Positions 6,280-12,922 of a DNA stretch of 16,808 nucleotides are shown piece after piece (position 1 is the stretch's first letter; each line of letters begins with the position of its first letter). Where the stretch lies: positions 1 to 16,808 of the forward strand of contig JAFAEL010000065.1 in NCBI GenBank assembly GCA_023423995.1, given 5' to 3'. Position numbers and translations under genes: made by a program. Below the pieces are notes generated by a model that was not told the origin of the DNA, ran no database searches, and saw only the letters and a program-made list of their open reading frames with translations. The DNA comes from Pseudomonadota bacterium (GTDB lineage: Bacteria > Pseudomonadota > Alphaproteobacteria > Rhizobiales > Beijerinckiaceae).

Positions 6280-7674
6280 TCAGTGAGCTGCGCGGCGGCG
6301 GACGAACTGTCCCTGCCCGACCTGACCGTCCTGCAAAGCCCCGTCGCGGAGCGCGAAGGCGCCCCGCACGAGCGTGTGCCTGACTTGTCCGCGGAAGCGC
6401 CAGCCTTCGTAGATGGAGTAGCCGGCGCTCGACCGGATGTCGGACGGCCCTAGGGTCCATTCCGCCGCGAGATCCACGATGGCAAGATCCGCATCCTTGC
6501 CGATCTCGATCGCGCCCTTGTTCTCCAACCCCATGATGCGGGCCGGATTGCGGCTGAGGAGGTCCGAGATCCGGGCCAGGGGGATGCCGCGCTTGTGATG
6601 GCCTTCGGTCAGCATGACGGGGAGTAGCGTCTCAAGGCCGGGGCATCCCGGCGAGGCGGCCCAGATGCCGCCCTTCTTCCCCTCGGCGGTCCGGTGGACA
6701 TGGTCCGTCGCCACCGTGTCCACGGACCCGTCCGCGACCGCGGCCCAGAGGGCCTCCCGATCGGCCGGCTCCCGCAGCGGCGGGTTGATCTTGCCGAGAT
6801 CGCCGCCCGACCAGGTGACGTCGTGCGTCAGGTAGTGCGGGCAGGTCTCGATGAGCACGCGCCCGCCCTGCTGTCGCGCCGCAAGCCCAACCCTGAGGGC
6901 ATGGGCGGAGGACGTATGGACGACGTAGAGCGCAGCTCCAGCCGCTTCGGAGAGCATGGCGGCGCGCTGCACGGCATCCGCCTCGATGAAGGGCGGGCGT
7001 GTCGCGTTCCAGGCCGCGAGACCGCCCCTCCCCTCCGGATCGCCCGCCTTCGCGCGGTCCCGCAGCACCCAGGAGACCTCGATATTCTCCGGGTGGGGGC
7101 AGACGAGCGCGCCCTTGGCCGCGGCAGCCTCGGCCAGCCGGTACAGGAACCCGTCGTCGATGTCGGGCAGGCCGAGCCGCGTGCCCTCCCCGCCGCGGTT
7201 GTTCATGAAGATCTTGAAGCTGGAGACGCCGTATTCGCCGACATAGAGCGGGATGCCCGCGAGCTGTTCCTCGGTCGCAATGATGAAATGGTAGCCGAAA
7301 TCGACCCGGGCGCCCGCCTCTGTGACTCGCACGACCTCGTCGAAGAGCCCGCCCTCGTAGGCGGTTGTGCCCATGAGGTAGGGGATCAACGTCGTGACCC
7401 CGCCAACCGCCGCGGCGGCGGTCTCGCCCGCGGCATCGGCCGGCACGCGCGGCCGCGAGATGTCGCTTCCGTGGCCGAGATGCAGATGGGCGTCGATGAT
7501 GCCGGGCATGACCACCAGCCCGATCGCATCGAGCCGCTCCGGCGCCTTCGCGGACGAGCCGGGTGCCAGCAGGGCCGCGATCCGGCCCTGCGTGATGCCG
7601 ATATCCGCCGCCGCGAGTTCGCCAGACGCCAGCAGGACGCGCCCGCCGGCGACGAGCAGGTCGAAGTCGCTCAT
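6280..7674 (-). CDS. Amidohydrolase of the dihydropyrimidinase/hydantoinase/allantoinase group
   Basis: 464-residue binuclear-metal amidohydrolase of the cyclic amidohydrolase group, which opens ring amides (hydantoins, dihydropyrimidines, allantoin, dihydroorotate) to N-carbamoyl acids. The metal set is complete: H63 and H65 in DAHLH, carboxylated Lys154 in SSFKIFM, H194 in CPHPEN, H253 in VVHTSS, and D324 in VATDH. A C-terminal GKDADLAIVD segment (392-401) completes the small beta domain. ATG 7672-7674 is preferred over an upstream in-frame start at 7737 because the family N-terminus begins at MSDFDLLVAGG and AAGGA lies 8 nt upstream. It follows the isochorismatase-like gene by 11 nt. A hydantoinase followed by an N-carbamoyl-hydrolase-like enzyme is the logic of hydantoin or N-methylhydantoin breakdown; the exact ring substrate is inference. 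Confidence 0.92.
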   Translation of the reverse strand: MSDFDLLVAGGRVLLASGELAAADIGITQGRIAALLAPGSSAKAPERLDAIGLVVMPGIIDAHLHLGHGSDISRPRVPADAAGETAAAAVGGVTTLIPYLMGTTAYEGGLFDEVVRVTEAGARVDFGYHFIIATEEQLAGIPLYVGEYGVSSFKIFMNNRGGEGTRLGLPDIDDGFLYRLAEAAAAKGALVCPHPENIEVSWVLRDRAKAGDPEGRGGLAAWNATRPPFIEADAVQRAAMLSEAAGAALYVVHTSSAHALRVGLAARQQGGRVLIETCPHYLTHDVTWSGGDLGKINPPLREPADREALWAAVADGSVDTVATDHVHRTAEGKKGGIWAASPGCPGLETLLPVMLTEGHHKRGIPLARISDLLSRNPARIMGLENKGAIEIGKDADLAIVDLAAEWTLGPSDIRSSAGYSIYEGWRFRGQVRHTLVRGAFALRDGALQDGQVGQGQFVRRRAAH

Positions 7675-7685
7675 GGGCCCTGTCC

Positions 7686-8393
7686 TTACGCCGCCGTGGC
7701 CGCCGCGGGCGCGATTCCCTGCAGCGCCGCGAGACATTCGGCGGTCGTCATCACGTCCGCGTATTTCTCCGACATGTCGAACAGGTTCACGGCGTGCGAA
7801 ACTTGGCTTCGGTCATAGACGGCGTCGGTCGGGACGCAGACGCGGAAGTTGTACGAGAACGCATCCACGACCGAGCCACGCACGCACCCGCTCGTCGTGC
7901 AGCCCGTGACCACAAGGGTGTCGGCGCCGAGATTGACCAGATAGCTTGCGAGCGGCGTCCCGTAGAACGCGCTTGGATGCTTCTTCGGCAGCAGGATGTC
8001 GTTCGGCCGCGGCGCGACCTCCTCGACGAAGTCGTAGCCACGTGCGCCGACCGTCATGATGGCCGGAACCTTCTCTGAGAGCCGCCCTCCGTCGAAGCTC
8101 TGCTTCGGAGCGACATGCGGGTAGAGCACCGGCCAGCCGCGCTCGCGGAACAGGTCGAGGATCGTCCGGATCTTGCCGACGGCGTTCCAGCCCACCTCGC
8201 CGCAGGAGGTGGGGAATTCCTTGATGGAGTCCCAGAACGGGCGCGGCGCCGTGCCGACGGTCCGGTACTGGACGTCGATGATGAGCAGGGCCGGGCGCGA
8301 GCCCAGCCCGCTCGGGCGGCCGAAGCCGGCGGCCCTATAGGCGCGCTGCTCCTCTTCGGGGATCAGTCCATCCCAGGGCTTCGCTGCGCTCAT
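7686..8393 (-). CDS. Isochorismatase-fold cysteine amidohydrolase (N-carbamoylsarcosine amidase/maleamate amidase-like)
   Basis: 235-residue cytoplasmic cysteine hydrolase. The triad is visible: D40 in LLIIDVQY, the catalytic Lys in LPKKHPSAFYGT (K137 or K138), and nucleophile C170 in VTGCTTSGCVRGSVVDAFSY. The latter matches the N-carbamoylsarcosine amidohydrolase, maleamate amidase and RutB-like branch rather than true isochorismatases or nicotinamidases. These enzymes release ammonia from a terminal amide or carbamoyl group. The ATG (8391-8393) overlaps the TGA of the upstream lyase gene by one base and has a GAGG ribosome site 8 nt ahead, so translation is probably coupled. Its place between a lyase and a hydantoinase-like enzyme suggests it acts on the ring-opened product. 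Substrate unproven. Confidence 0.92.
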   Translation of the reverse strand: MSAAKPWDGLIPEEEQRAYRAAGFGRPSGLGSRPALLIIDVQYRTVGTAPRPFWDSIKEFPTSCGEVGWNAVGKIRTILDLFRERGWPVLYPHVAPKQSFDGGRLSEKVPAIMTVGARGYDFVEEVAPRPNDILLPKKHPSAFYGTPLASYLVNLGADTLVVTGCTTSGCVRGSVVDAFSYNFRVCVPTDAVYDRSQVSHAVNLFDMSEKYADVMTTAECLAALQGIAPAAATAA

Positions 8394-9298
8394 CAGTCCG
8401 CCCTCACCTTGTAGCGCGCCTCGAGAGCATCGAAGCGGGCCTTATCGACCGCCGCCTGGCGTTCCTCGAACGAGGCGAGTTGATCCCGCACGCCCGCGAG
8501 CGATCCGGTCGCCTTCAGCTCGGAGAGGACGCCGCGGACCGACCGCAAAGCGGCCTGGAGGGCAGCGTTGGCATAGAGCACGCCGCTGAAGCCGAACTTC
8601 TTGAGTTTCGCGTTCGGGATCTCCGGGGTCAGCCCGCCGAAGACGATGTTGGCGATGTGCGGGGCCGGGACCTCGCGCGGGATGCGCGACAGCTCCGCCT
8701 CGTCCGTGGGCGCCTCGATGAAGATGACGTCGGCGCCCGCCTCGACGAAGGCGTTCGCGCGCTCGATCGCGGCGTCGAGACCATAGATGGCGCGTGCATC
8801 GGTTCTGGCGATGATCTGGAGATCGCCGTCGCGGCGGCTGTCGACGGCGGCCCGGATCTTCTGGACCATCTCGGCCGTGGAGATCACGTCTTTGCCGGCG
8901 AAGTGGCCGCATTTCTTCGGGAACACCTGGTCCTCGAGCTGAATGCCGGCAGCACCCGCGCGCTCCAGGACCTGGATCGTACGACCGACATTCACGGGGT
9001 TTCCAAAGCCGGTATCGCCGTCGACGATCAGCGGGAGACCCACGACGTCCGCTATGGCGGAGACCACGCCCGCGACCTCGGTCAGGGTGGTTAGCCCGAC
9101 ATCGGGCACGCCGAACTGCATGTTCGCGATGCCGGCCCCGGTCACATAGACGGCCTCGAAGCCGAGGTCCTCGATGACGCGCGCGAAGAGTGCGTTTGGG
9201 GCACCGGGCATCAGCACGGCATCCCGCCGTGCGAGGGTCGATTTCAGGCGGCTGGTAGCGCGGATCGCGCGTTCGCTGCTGTTGATTGCGTCAGTCAA
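8393..9298 (-). CDS. Isocitrate lyase/PEP mutase superfamily C-C lyase (methylisocitrate or 2,3-dimethylmalate lyase-like)
   Basis: 301-residue TIM-barrel enzyme of the isocitrate lyase/PEP mutase superfamily. Mg-binding DGDTGFGN is at 93-100, LEDQ at 121-124, the lyase loop KKCGH at 128-132 with catalytic Cys130, and IARTDA at 163-168. The Cys-containing loop points to C-C bond lyases that cut 2-hydroxy diacids to pyruvate or glyoxylate plus a second acid, rather than to PEP mutases. Candidates are methylisocitrate lyase and 2,3-dimethylmalate lyase; no methylcitrate synthase is present to support propionate metabolism. The start is TTG (9296-9298), 15 nt after the GntR stop, with GGACGGA upstream; no suitable ATG exists before the conserved barrel. 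It is the first enzyme gene after the regulator and is coupled to the isochorismatase-like gene. Confidence 0.9.
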   Translation of the reverse strand: MTDAINSSERAIRATSRLKSTLARRDAVLMPGAPNALFARVIEDLGFEAVYVTGAGIANMQFGVPDVGLTTLTEVAGVVSAIADVVGLPLIVDGDTGFGNPVNVGRTIQVLERAGAAGIQLEDQVFPKKCGHFAGKDVISTAEMVQKIRAAVDSRRDGDLQIIARTDARAIYGLDAAIERANAFVEAGADVIFIEAPTDEAELSRIPREVPAPHIANIVFGGLTPEIPNAKLKKFGFSGVLYANAALQAALRSVRGVLSELKATGSLAGVRDQLASFEERQAAVDKARFDALEARYKVRAD

Positions 9299-9313
9299 AG
9301 TTCCGTCCAGGTT

Positions 9314-10060
9314 TCACGAAGCGGCGCGGCGCCGCCTGGGTTGCGCAGGGGCCGCCTCGGCACCCGCCTGCGAAATGGGTTCTACGGCCCGAAGATCCGG
9401 GCTCCGCGCCGATGCGAGGCTCCGGGCCGCGTTGCGGATGTGCTGCCGCATGGCGGCTTCGGCGGCGTCGGGGTCGCGCGCGCTCAGGGCATCCAGGATG
9501 GCCTGGTGCTCGCGGAAGGCAGCCTTCGCCCGGCCCGGCTCCGTGCTCGCTTTGAAGCGGTAAAGCCGGAGCTGATAATAGAGATCCTCCATCAGGAGCT
9601 CCTGCAGCCGCGGGTTCCTGGCGCAGGTCATGATCGAGAGGTGGAAATCTTCGTCGGGCTTGCGCTGAAAATAGCCATCGTTGCGCAGAACCTTGTCGTC
9701 CTTCCCGTGCTCGGCCAGGAGCTCCTGGAGGGACGTGAGCTCGGACCGCGTGATGCGCTCAGCCGCAAGTCGGCAGGCCATTCCCTCGAGCGCCTCGCGA
9801 ATCTCGAAAAGCTGCGCGAGATCGGCCGTGGACAGCGCGATCACGCTCACGCCGATCCGCGGCGTACGCATGACGAGCCGCCCCTCGAGGCGGCCGAGCG
9901 CCTCCCGCAGCGGCCCGCGGCTGATCCCGAGTTGCCGCGCGAGATGCGCCTCGGACAGGCGCTCGCCGGGCTGGAACTCGCCAGACGTGATCGCCTGGAT
10001 GATCTTGCCCAATGCTTCCTCGGCAAGCGAGTTGGTCGCGATTGGCGCGATGGCCGACAT
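9314..10060 (-). CDS. GntR family transcriptional regulator, FCD domain
   Basis: 248-residue repressor-type regulator. A winged helix-turn-helix occupies about residues 10-75 (GEFQPGERLSEAHLARQLGI then SRGPLREALGRLE). The all-helical FCD effector domain follows, with the metal/ligand set D138 and H140 in DEDFH, H185 in REHQAI, and H207 in RQHIRN. FCD regulators usually sense small carboxylates and control a neighbouring catabolic operon; the lyase/amidase/hydantoinase genes follow within 15 nt. ATG 10058-10060 is chosen for a GGAG ribosome site 9 nt upstream; an in-frame ATG at 10096 would add 12 residues but has no ribosome site. The C-terminal tail is rich in Ala and Arg (ending PRRRRAAS). 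Autoregulation through the inverted repeat upstream is plausible. The effector is unknown. Confidence 0.95.
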   Translation of the reverse strand: MSAIAPIATNSLAEEALGKIIQAITSGEFQPGERLSEAHLARQLGISRGPLREALGRLEGRLVMRTPRIGVSVIALSTADLAQLFEIREALEGMACRLAAERITRSELTSLQELLAEHGKDDKVLRNDGYFQRKPDEDFHLSIMTCARNPRLQELLMEDLYYQLRLYRFKASTEPGRAKAAFREHQAILDALSARDPDAAEAAMRQHIRNAARSLASARSPDLRAVEPISQAGAEAAPAQPRRRRAAS

Positions 10061-10112
10061 GATCGACTTCTCCGTTGCGGACGCCGGCGGGGTCATATCG
10101 ACTGTCCCGAGC

Positions 10113-10143
10113 CGTCGCGGGCGATTTCATCTTACCCGCGACG
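10113..10143. promoter_or_regulatory. Inverted repeat upstream of the GntR gene (operator or hairpin)
   Basis: CGTCGCGGG (10113-10121) and CCCGCGACG (10135-10143) are perfect 9-bp reverse complements separated by an AT-richer 13-nt spacer, in the gap between the methyltransferase stop (10168) and the GntR start. As RNA it would be a stable stem with a large loop, terminating or attenuating transcription from the methyltransferase side. As DNA it could be an operator for the regulator. No T-run follows. Confidence 0.45.
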
Positions 10144-10167
10144 ACGCCGCTTCGGGGCGGTTGTCAA

Positions 10168-11214
10168 CTAGTTCGGCTTCCGGGCGGCGATCACCGTCCA
10201 TGGAAGCCGCCATTTCGGGAAGTTGGGAGCTGTCGCGCCCGGCGATTCCTCGAACGGTTCTATGACGACATCCCTGAACCCGAGCGCCTCCAGGTATGCC
10301 CGAAAGTCGAACATGTCGAAATCGGCCATGTAGGGCTCGTTGTTCCGCTGGCCGTGGCCGTGCAGGAAGAAACGCTCCACCTCGTCCCGTGCCCGGAAAT
10401 CGAGCTGGACGAGGTGCCCGCCCGGCGCGAGCACCCGGAAGGCCTCCTTCATGGCAGCCCGGACGGCACCGTTGTCGAGTTCGTGCAGCAGCATCGTGGA
10501 GGTGACGAGATCATAGGCCTCGTCCGGTTCCCCGGTGCTGGCCACGTCCGCCAGCCGGTAATGCAGGTTCTCGGCCCCGGCATCGGCGGCCTCGACAGCG
10601 GCGAGCCGTAGGCAACCCTCCGACAGGTCCACGCCCTCGACCTTCGCGGAGGGCCAGCGCTGCGCGATCGGAAGCGCGCTCTTGCCGAAGCCACAGGCAA
10701 GATCGAGCACCTTCCTCGGCGCGGGCGCATACTTGGCGATTGCGGCCGCGAACTTGTGGTGGAGGCCATACGCATCCGTGCTGCCCGGCTGCGTCGTCGC
10801 GGCGCTCGCCTTGTAGATGTCGCCCGCAAGCACGTCGCCGTGAAGGTTGCCAGGATGCTGATGAACATCGACTGCACTGTAATAGGCCGGCACTTCGACG
10901 TCGGCGTGCGTGTAATGCTTCTCCGCGACCGCCATCAGGCGCGAGGTCAGCTGACCTCGCTGCCGCTCCGCCTCCACGGCGAGGCCGTGCCGAGAGGTGT
11001 ATTTGTGATGCTGCACATAGTGCTCGAGGAACGCGAAATATTCGTAGAAGGGATTTCCGCGCAGCCGCTCGGCGGTGGCGTGCTTGTCGCCGCCCGTGGC
11101 TTCGCTGGCACGCACGACCTCTTCGCGGGCACGGGGGTAGACCGTGTCCATGAGGTAGGACTTCGCGCCTGCGAGGAAGGCCTGGTAGGCGCGTCCGTCC
11201 GGGGAGAGTTCCAT
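10168..11214 (-). CDS. Class I SAM-dependent methyltransferase with uncharacterised N-terminal region
   Basis: 348-residue protein. Residues about 150-345 form a Rossmann methyltransferase: SAM-binding motif I VLDLACGFGKSA (169-180), acidic motif GVDLS with D196, LADVA (221-225), and the post-motif VLAPGGHLVQLD (261-272). The first 150 residues are not a known methyltransferase extension that I recognise. They are helical-looking and rich in His, Tyr and Glu (FLEHYVQHHKYTSRHG at 62-77, DVHQHPGNLHGD at 116-127), suggesting a substrate- or metal-binding cap. ATG 11212-11214 is chosen for GGAG 7 nt upstream; an in-frame start at 11235 would add 7 residues. It follows the 91-aa gene by 21 nt. The methyl acceptor is unknown; small-molecule methylation within the cluster pathway is inference. 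Confidence 0.9.
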   Translation of the reverse strand: MELSPDGRAYQAFLAGAKSYLMDTVYPRAREEVVRASEATGGDKHATAERLRGNPFYEYFAFLEHYVQHHKYTSRHGLAVEAERQRGQLTSRLMAVAEKHYTHADVEVPAYYSAVDVHQHPGNLHGDVLAGDIYKASAATTQPGSTDAYGLHHKFAAAIAKYAPAPRKVLDLACGFGKSALPIAQRWPSAKVEGVDLSEGCLRLAAVEAADAGAENLHYRLADVASTGEPDEAYDLVTSTMLLHELDNGAVRAAMKEAFRVLAPGGHLVQLDFRARDEVERFFLHGHGQRNNEPYMADFDMFDFRAYLEALGFRDVVIEPFEESPGATAPNFPKWRLPWTVIAARKPN

Positions 11215-11235
11215 TGCGCTTCTCCGTCTCAGCAC

Positions 11236-11511
11236 TCAGTCCAGATCGAAGTCGGGATCGGCGATCGGCTTGAAGACCTCCCGCGCGAAGGCGTCGAGTT
11301 CGGCATGGATCGCCTCCTCGCTCGTGCCGGGTCCGATCCCGGCACGCATCACCTGGGCCTTGAGGACCGCCACCTCACCCGCAAGCGCGATGATGATGCC
11401 CATCAGCCGGTCGATGCGCGGATCGCCCAGATAGGGCTTTCCGAACAGCGAGGGATCCTCCGCGGTGCCCGTCGGGGCCGGCACCGCATCCGCCTCGAGG
11501 GTCGCGCTCAT
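11236..11511 (-). CDS. Small protein of unknown function, coupled to transporter
   Basis: 91-residue acidic protein, not recognised. After a Pro/Ala-rich start (residues 1-20) comes FGKPYLGDPRIDRLMGIIIALAGEVAVLKAQVMR (about 23-56), a likely amphipathic or coiled-coil helix, then a Glu/Ala helix and an acidic end (DPDFDLD). There is no signal peptide and no definite transmembrane helix, though IIIALAGEVAVL is moderately hydrophobic. The ATG (11509-11511) overlaps the transporter TGA by 4 nt (ATGA), a strong sign of translational coupling, and the methyltransferase follows 21 nt downstream. It could be an accessory or oligomerising partner of the methyltransferase or another cluster enzyme. The coupling and the codon use in keeping with its neighbours argue that it is real. 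Confidence 0.78.
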   Translation of the reverse strand: MSATLEADAVPAPTGTAEDPSLFGKPYLGDPRIDRLMGIIIALAGEVAVLKAQVMRAGIGPGTSEEAIHAELDAFAREVFKPIADPDFDLD

Positions 11512-12845
11512 TCAGGCATCGCCTTCTTCGCGGTCTCGGGAACCGTCATGAGGGTTGCGAGCGTGATGACCGAGACCGCCATCAGGAAGTAGGCCGGCGA
11601 GATCTTGTCGCCCGTGGCCTGGATCAGCCATGTCGAGATGTAGGGAGCGCTGCCGCCGACGAAGACGCCCGCCAGGTTGAACCCGAGGCCGATGCCGCTG
11701 TAGCGCACGCGGGTCGGGAAGAGCTCGGCCAGCGCCGCCCAGATGGCCCCCATGATGGCCGCCTCGAGCAACCCGAGCACGACCTGGGCCCCGAAGATCA
11801 GGGGCAGGTTGTCTCCCTGCATGATCTTGAACGCCGGGATGGTCAGGACGAGGAAGCCGAGGGCGGAGCCGCCGATCACGAGCTTGCGGCCAATGATGTC
11901 CGAGAGCAGGCCGAAGAACACGAGAGCGACGGCAGCGATCGCGATGGTGGTCGTGGTCGAGAACGTCGCCTGCGCCTTGGTCAGCGTGCCGACCGTCTGC
12001 AGATAGATCGAGAGATAGACGAAGACGGTGTAGTAGGCCGCGAAGTTGATCGCCGTGAGGCCGAACGCCTTGGCGATGTTGACCGAGTTCGTCCGGAAGA
12101 CCTCGACGACCGGCAGTTCGGCAACCTTGCCGGTCTGCTCGACGCGCTTGAATGCCTCAGCCTCCTGCAGCCGGATACGGACCCAGAGCCCGACGAAGCC
12201 GGTCAGGATCCCGAGCAGGAACGGAACTCGCCAGCCCCAGGCGGTGAACTGCTCCGGGGTCAGCACCCAGTTGATGATGCCGACGACCGCGGAGGCAAGC
12301 AGCAGGCCTGAAAGGGAGCCGACCTGGGTCGCGCTCGTCAGGAAGCCGCGGCGGTTCGGAAGCGCGGTCTCGGCGAGGATCGCGGCGGATCCGCTGACCT
12401 CGCCGCCGGCCGACAGGCCCTGGGCGAGGCGCATGATCACGAGCAGGAGCGGCGCCGCGACGCCTATCGTCTCGTATGTGGGCAGGCAGCCGATCCCGAA
12501 GGTCGCGATGGCCATCATGATGACGGAGATGGCTAAGGCCGGCTTGCGCCCGTGCCGGTCGCCGATATGGCCGAACAGGATGCTTCCCAGCGGACGCGCC
12601 ACGAAGGCGATGGCGAACACGGCCAGGGTCGAGAGAAGGCCCGCGGTCGGCGAGGAGGTCGGGAAGAACTGTATCGCGATCGTGGTCGCGACATAGCCGT
12701 AGACACCGAAATCGTAATACTCGACGAGGGACCCGATGCCGCCTGCATAGACTGCGCGGCGGCGCTGCTCGGGCGTGCTGCCTGCGGCGGCTTTGCTTAC
12801 GGTCCCCTGCCGAACGTTCGCTGGACTGCTTAGAGTGGCAGACAT
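11508..12845 (-). CDS. MFS transporter, metabolite:H+ symporter (MHS) family
   Basis: 445-residue inner-membrane symporter of the MHS group (ProP, KgtP, ShiA relatives), importing organic acids, betaines or similar small polar solutes with protons. Features include the first-helix signature GSLVEYYDFGVYGY (38-51), the MFS loop 2-3 motif GHIGDRHGRK (92-101), RLAQGLSAGGE (139-149), a second-half GLLSDIIGRK loop, and a pattern of hydrophobic stretches fitting 12 helices. The frame stays open far upstream, but ATG 12843-12845 is chosen because it gives the normal family N-terminus and has GGAGGGG 9 nt ahead. Upstream lies a 77-bp gap with a strong palindrome, so this may be the first gene of a transcript; downstream it is coupled to the 91-aa gene. 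The substrate is presumably the compound degraded by the cluster. Confidence 0.95.
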   Translation of the reverse strand: MSATLSSPANVRQGTVSKAAAGSTPEQRRRAVYAGGIGSLVEYYDFGVYGYVATTIAIQFFPTSSPTAGLLSTLAVFAIAFVARPLGSILFGHIGDRHGRKPALAISVIMMAIATFGIGCLPTYETIGVAAPLLLVIMRLAQGLSAGGEVSGSAAILAETALPNRRGFLTSATQVGSLSGLLLASAVVGIINWVLTPEQFTAWGWRVPFLLGILTGFVGLWVRIRLQEAEAFKRVEQTGKVAELPVVEVFRTNSVNIAKAFGLTAINFAAYYTVFVYLSIYLQTVGTLTKAQATFSTTTTIAIAAVALVFFGLLSDIIGRKLVIGGSALGFLVLTIPAFKIMQGDNLPLIFGAQVVLGLLEAAIMGAIWAALAELFPTRVRYSGIGLGFNLAGVFVGGSAPYISTWLIQATGDKISPAYFLMAVSVITLATLMTVPETAKKAMPE

Positions 12846-12874
12846 TCTGACGATCCCCTCCAGTTCTGCTAATT

Positions 12875-12894
12875 GCACACTGTCGACAGTTTGC
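12875..12894. promoter_or_regulatory. Palindromic operator candidate upstream of the MHS transporter
   Basis: ACTGTCGACAGT at 12879-12890 is a perfect 12-bp palindrome. The flanks extend it to 20 bp (GCAC...TTGC) with only the innermost flanking pair mismatched. It sits 30 nt before the transporter start, where a repressor would block transcription. The TGT-N2-ACA core resembles sites of FCD-type GntR regulators, and one half-site (ACTGTC, 10101-10106) recurs in front of the GntR gene. Binding by that regulator is inference. Confidence 0.5.
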
Positions 12895-12922
12895 GTCAAG
12901 CAGGTTCTGTGCCTGCGAGCGT

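Noticed and set aside
6694..7818. 374-codon plus-strand frame opposite the hydantoinase-like gene
   Set aside because: Antisense shadow of a gene with a complete metal-ligand set; its translation has no domain signature.
8393..9298. Carboxyphosphonoenolpyruvate or PEP mutase (phosphonate metabolism) as the function of the ICL-family enzyme
   Set aside because: The Cys-containing KKCGH loop is the lyase type, and no phosphonate gene is nearby.
10129..10167. TTGACA (10167-10162 on minus) and TAAGAT (10134-10129 on minus) as a sigma-70 promoter for the GntR gene
   Set aside because: The spacing is 27 nt, far from 16-18, and no better partner hexamer was found for either element.
11509..12845. 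Both the transporter and the 91-aa protein begin with MSATL, suggesting a duplicated start
   Set aside because: The two starts use different codons at nearly every position and diverge after five residues, so coincidence is more likely than duplication.
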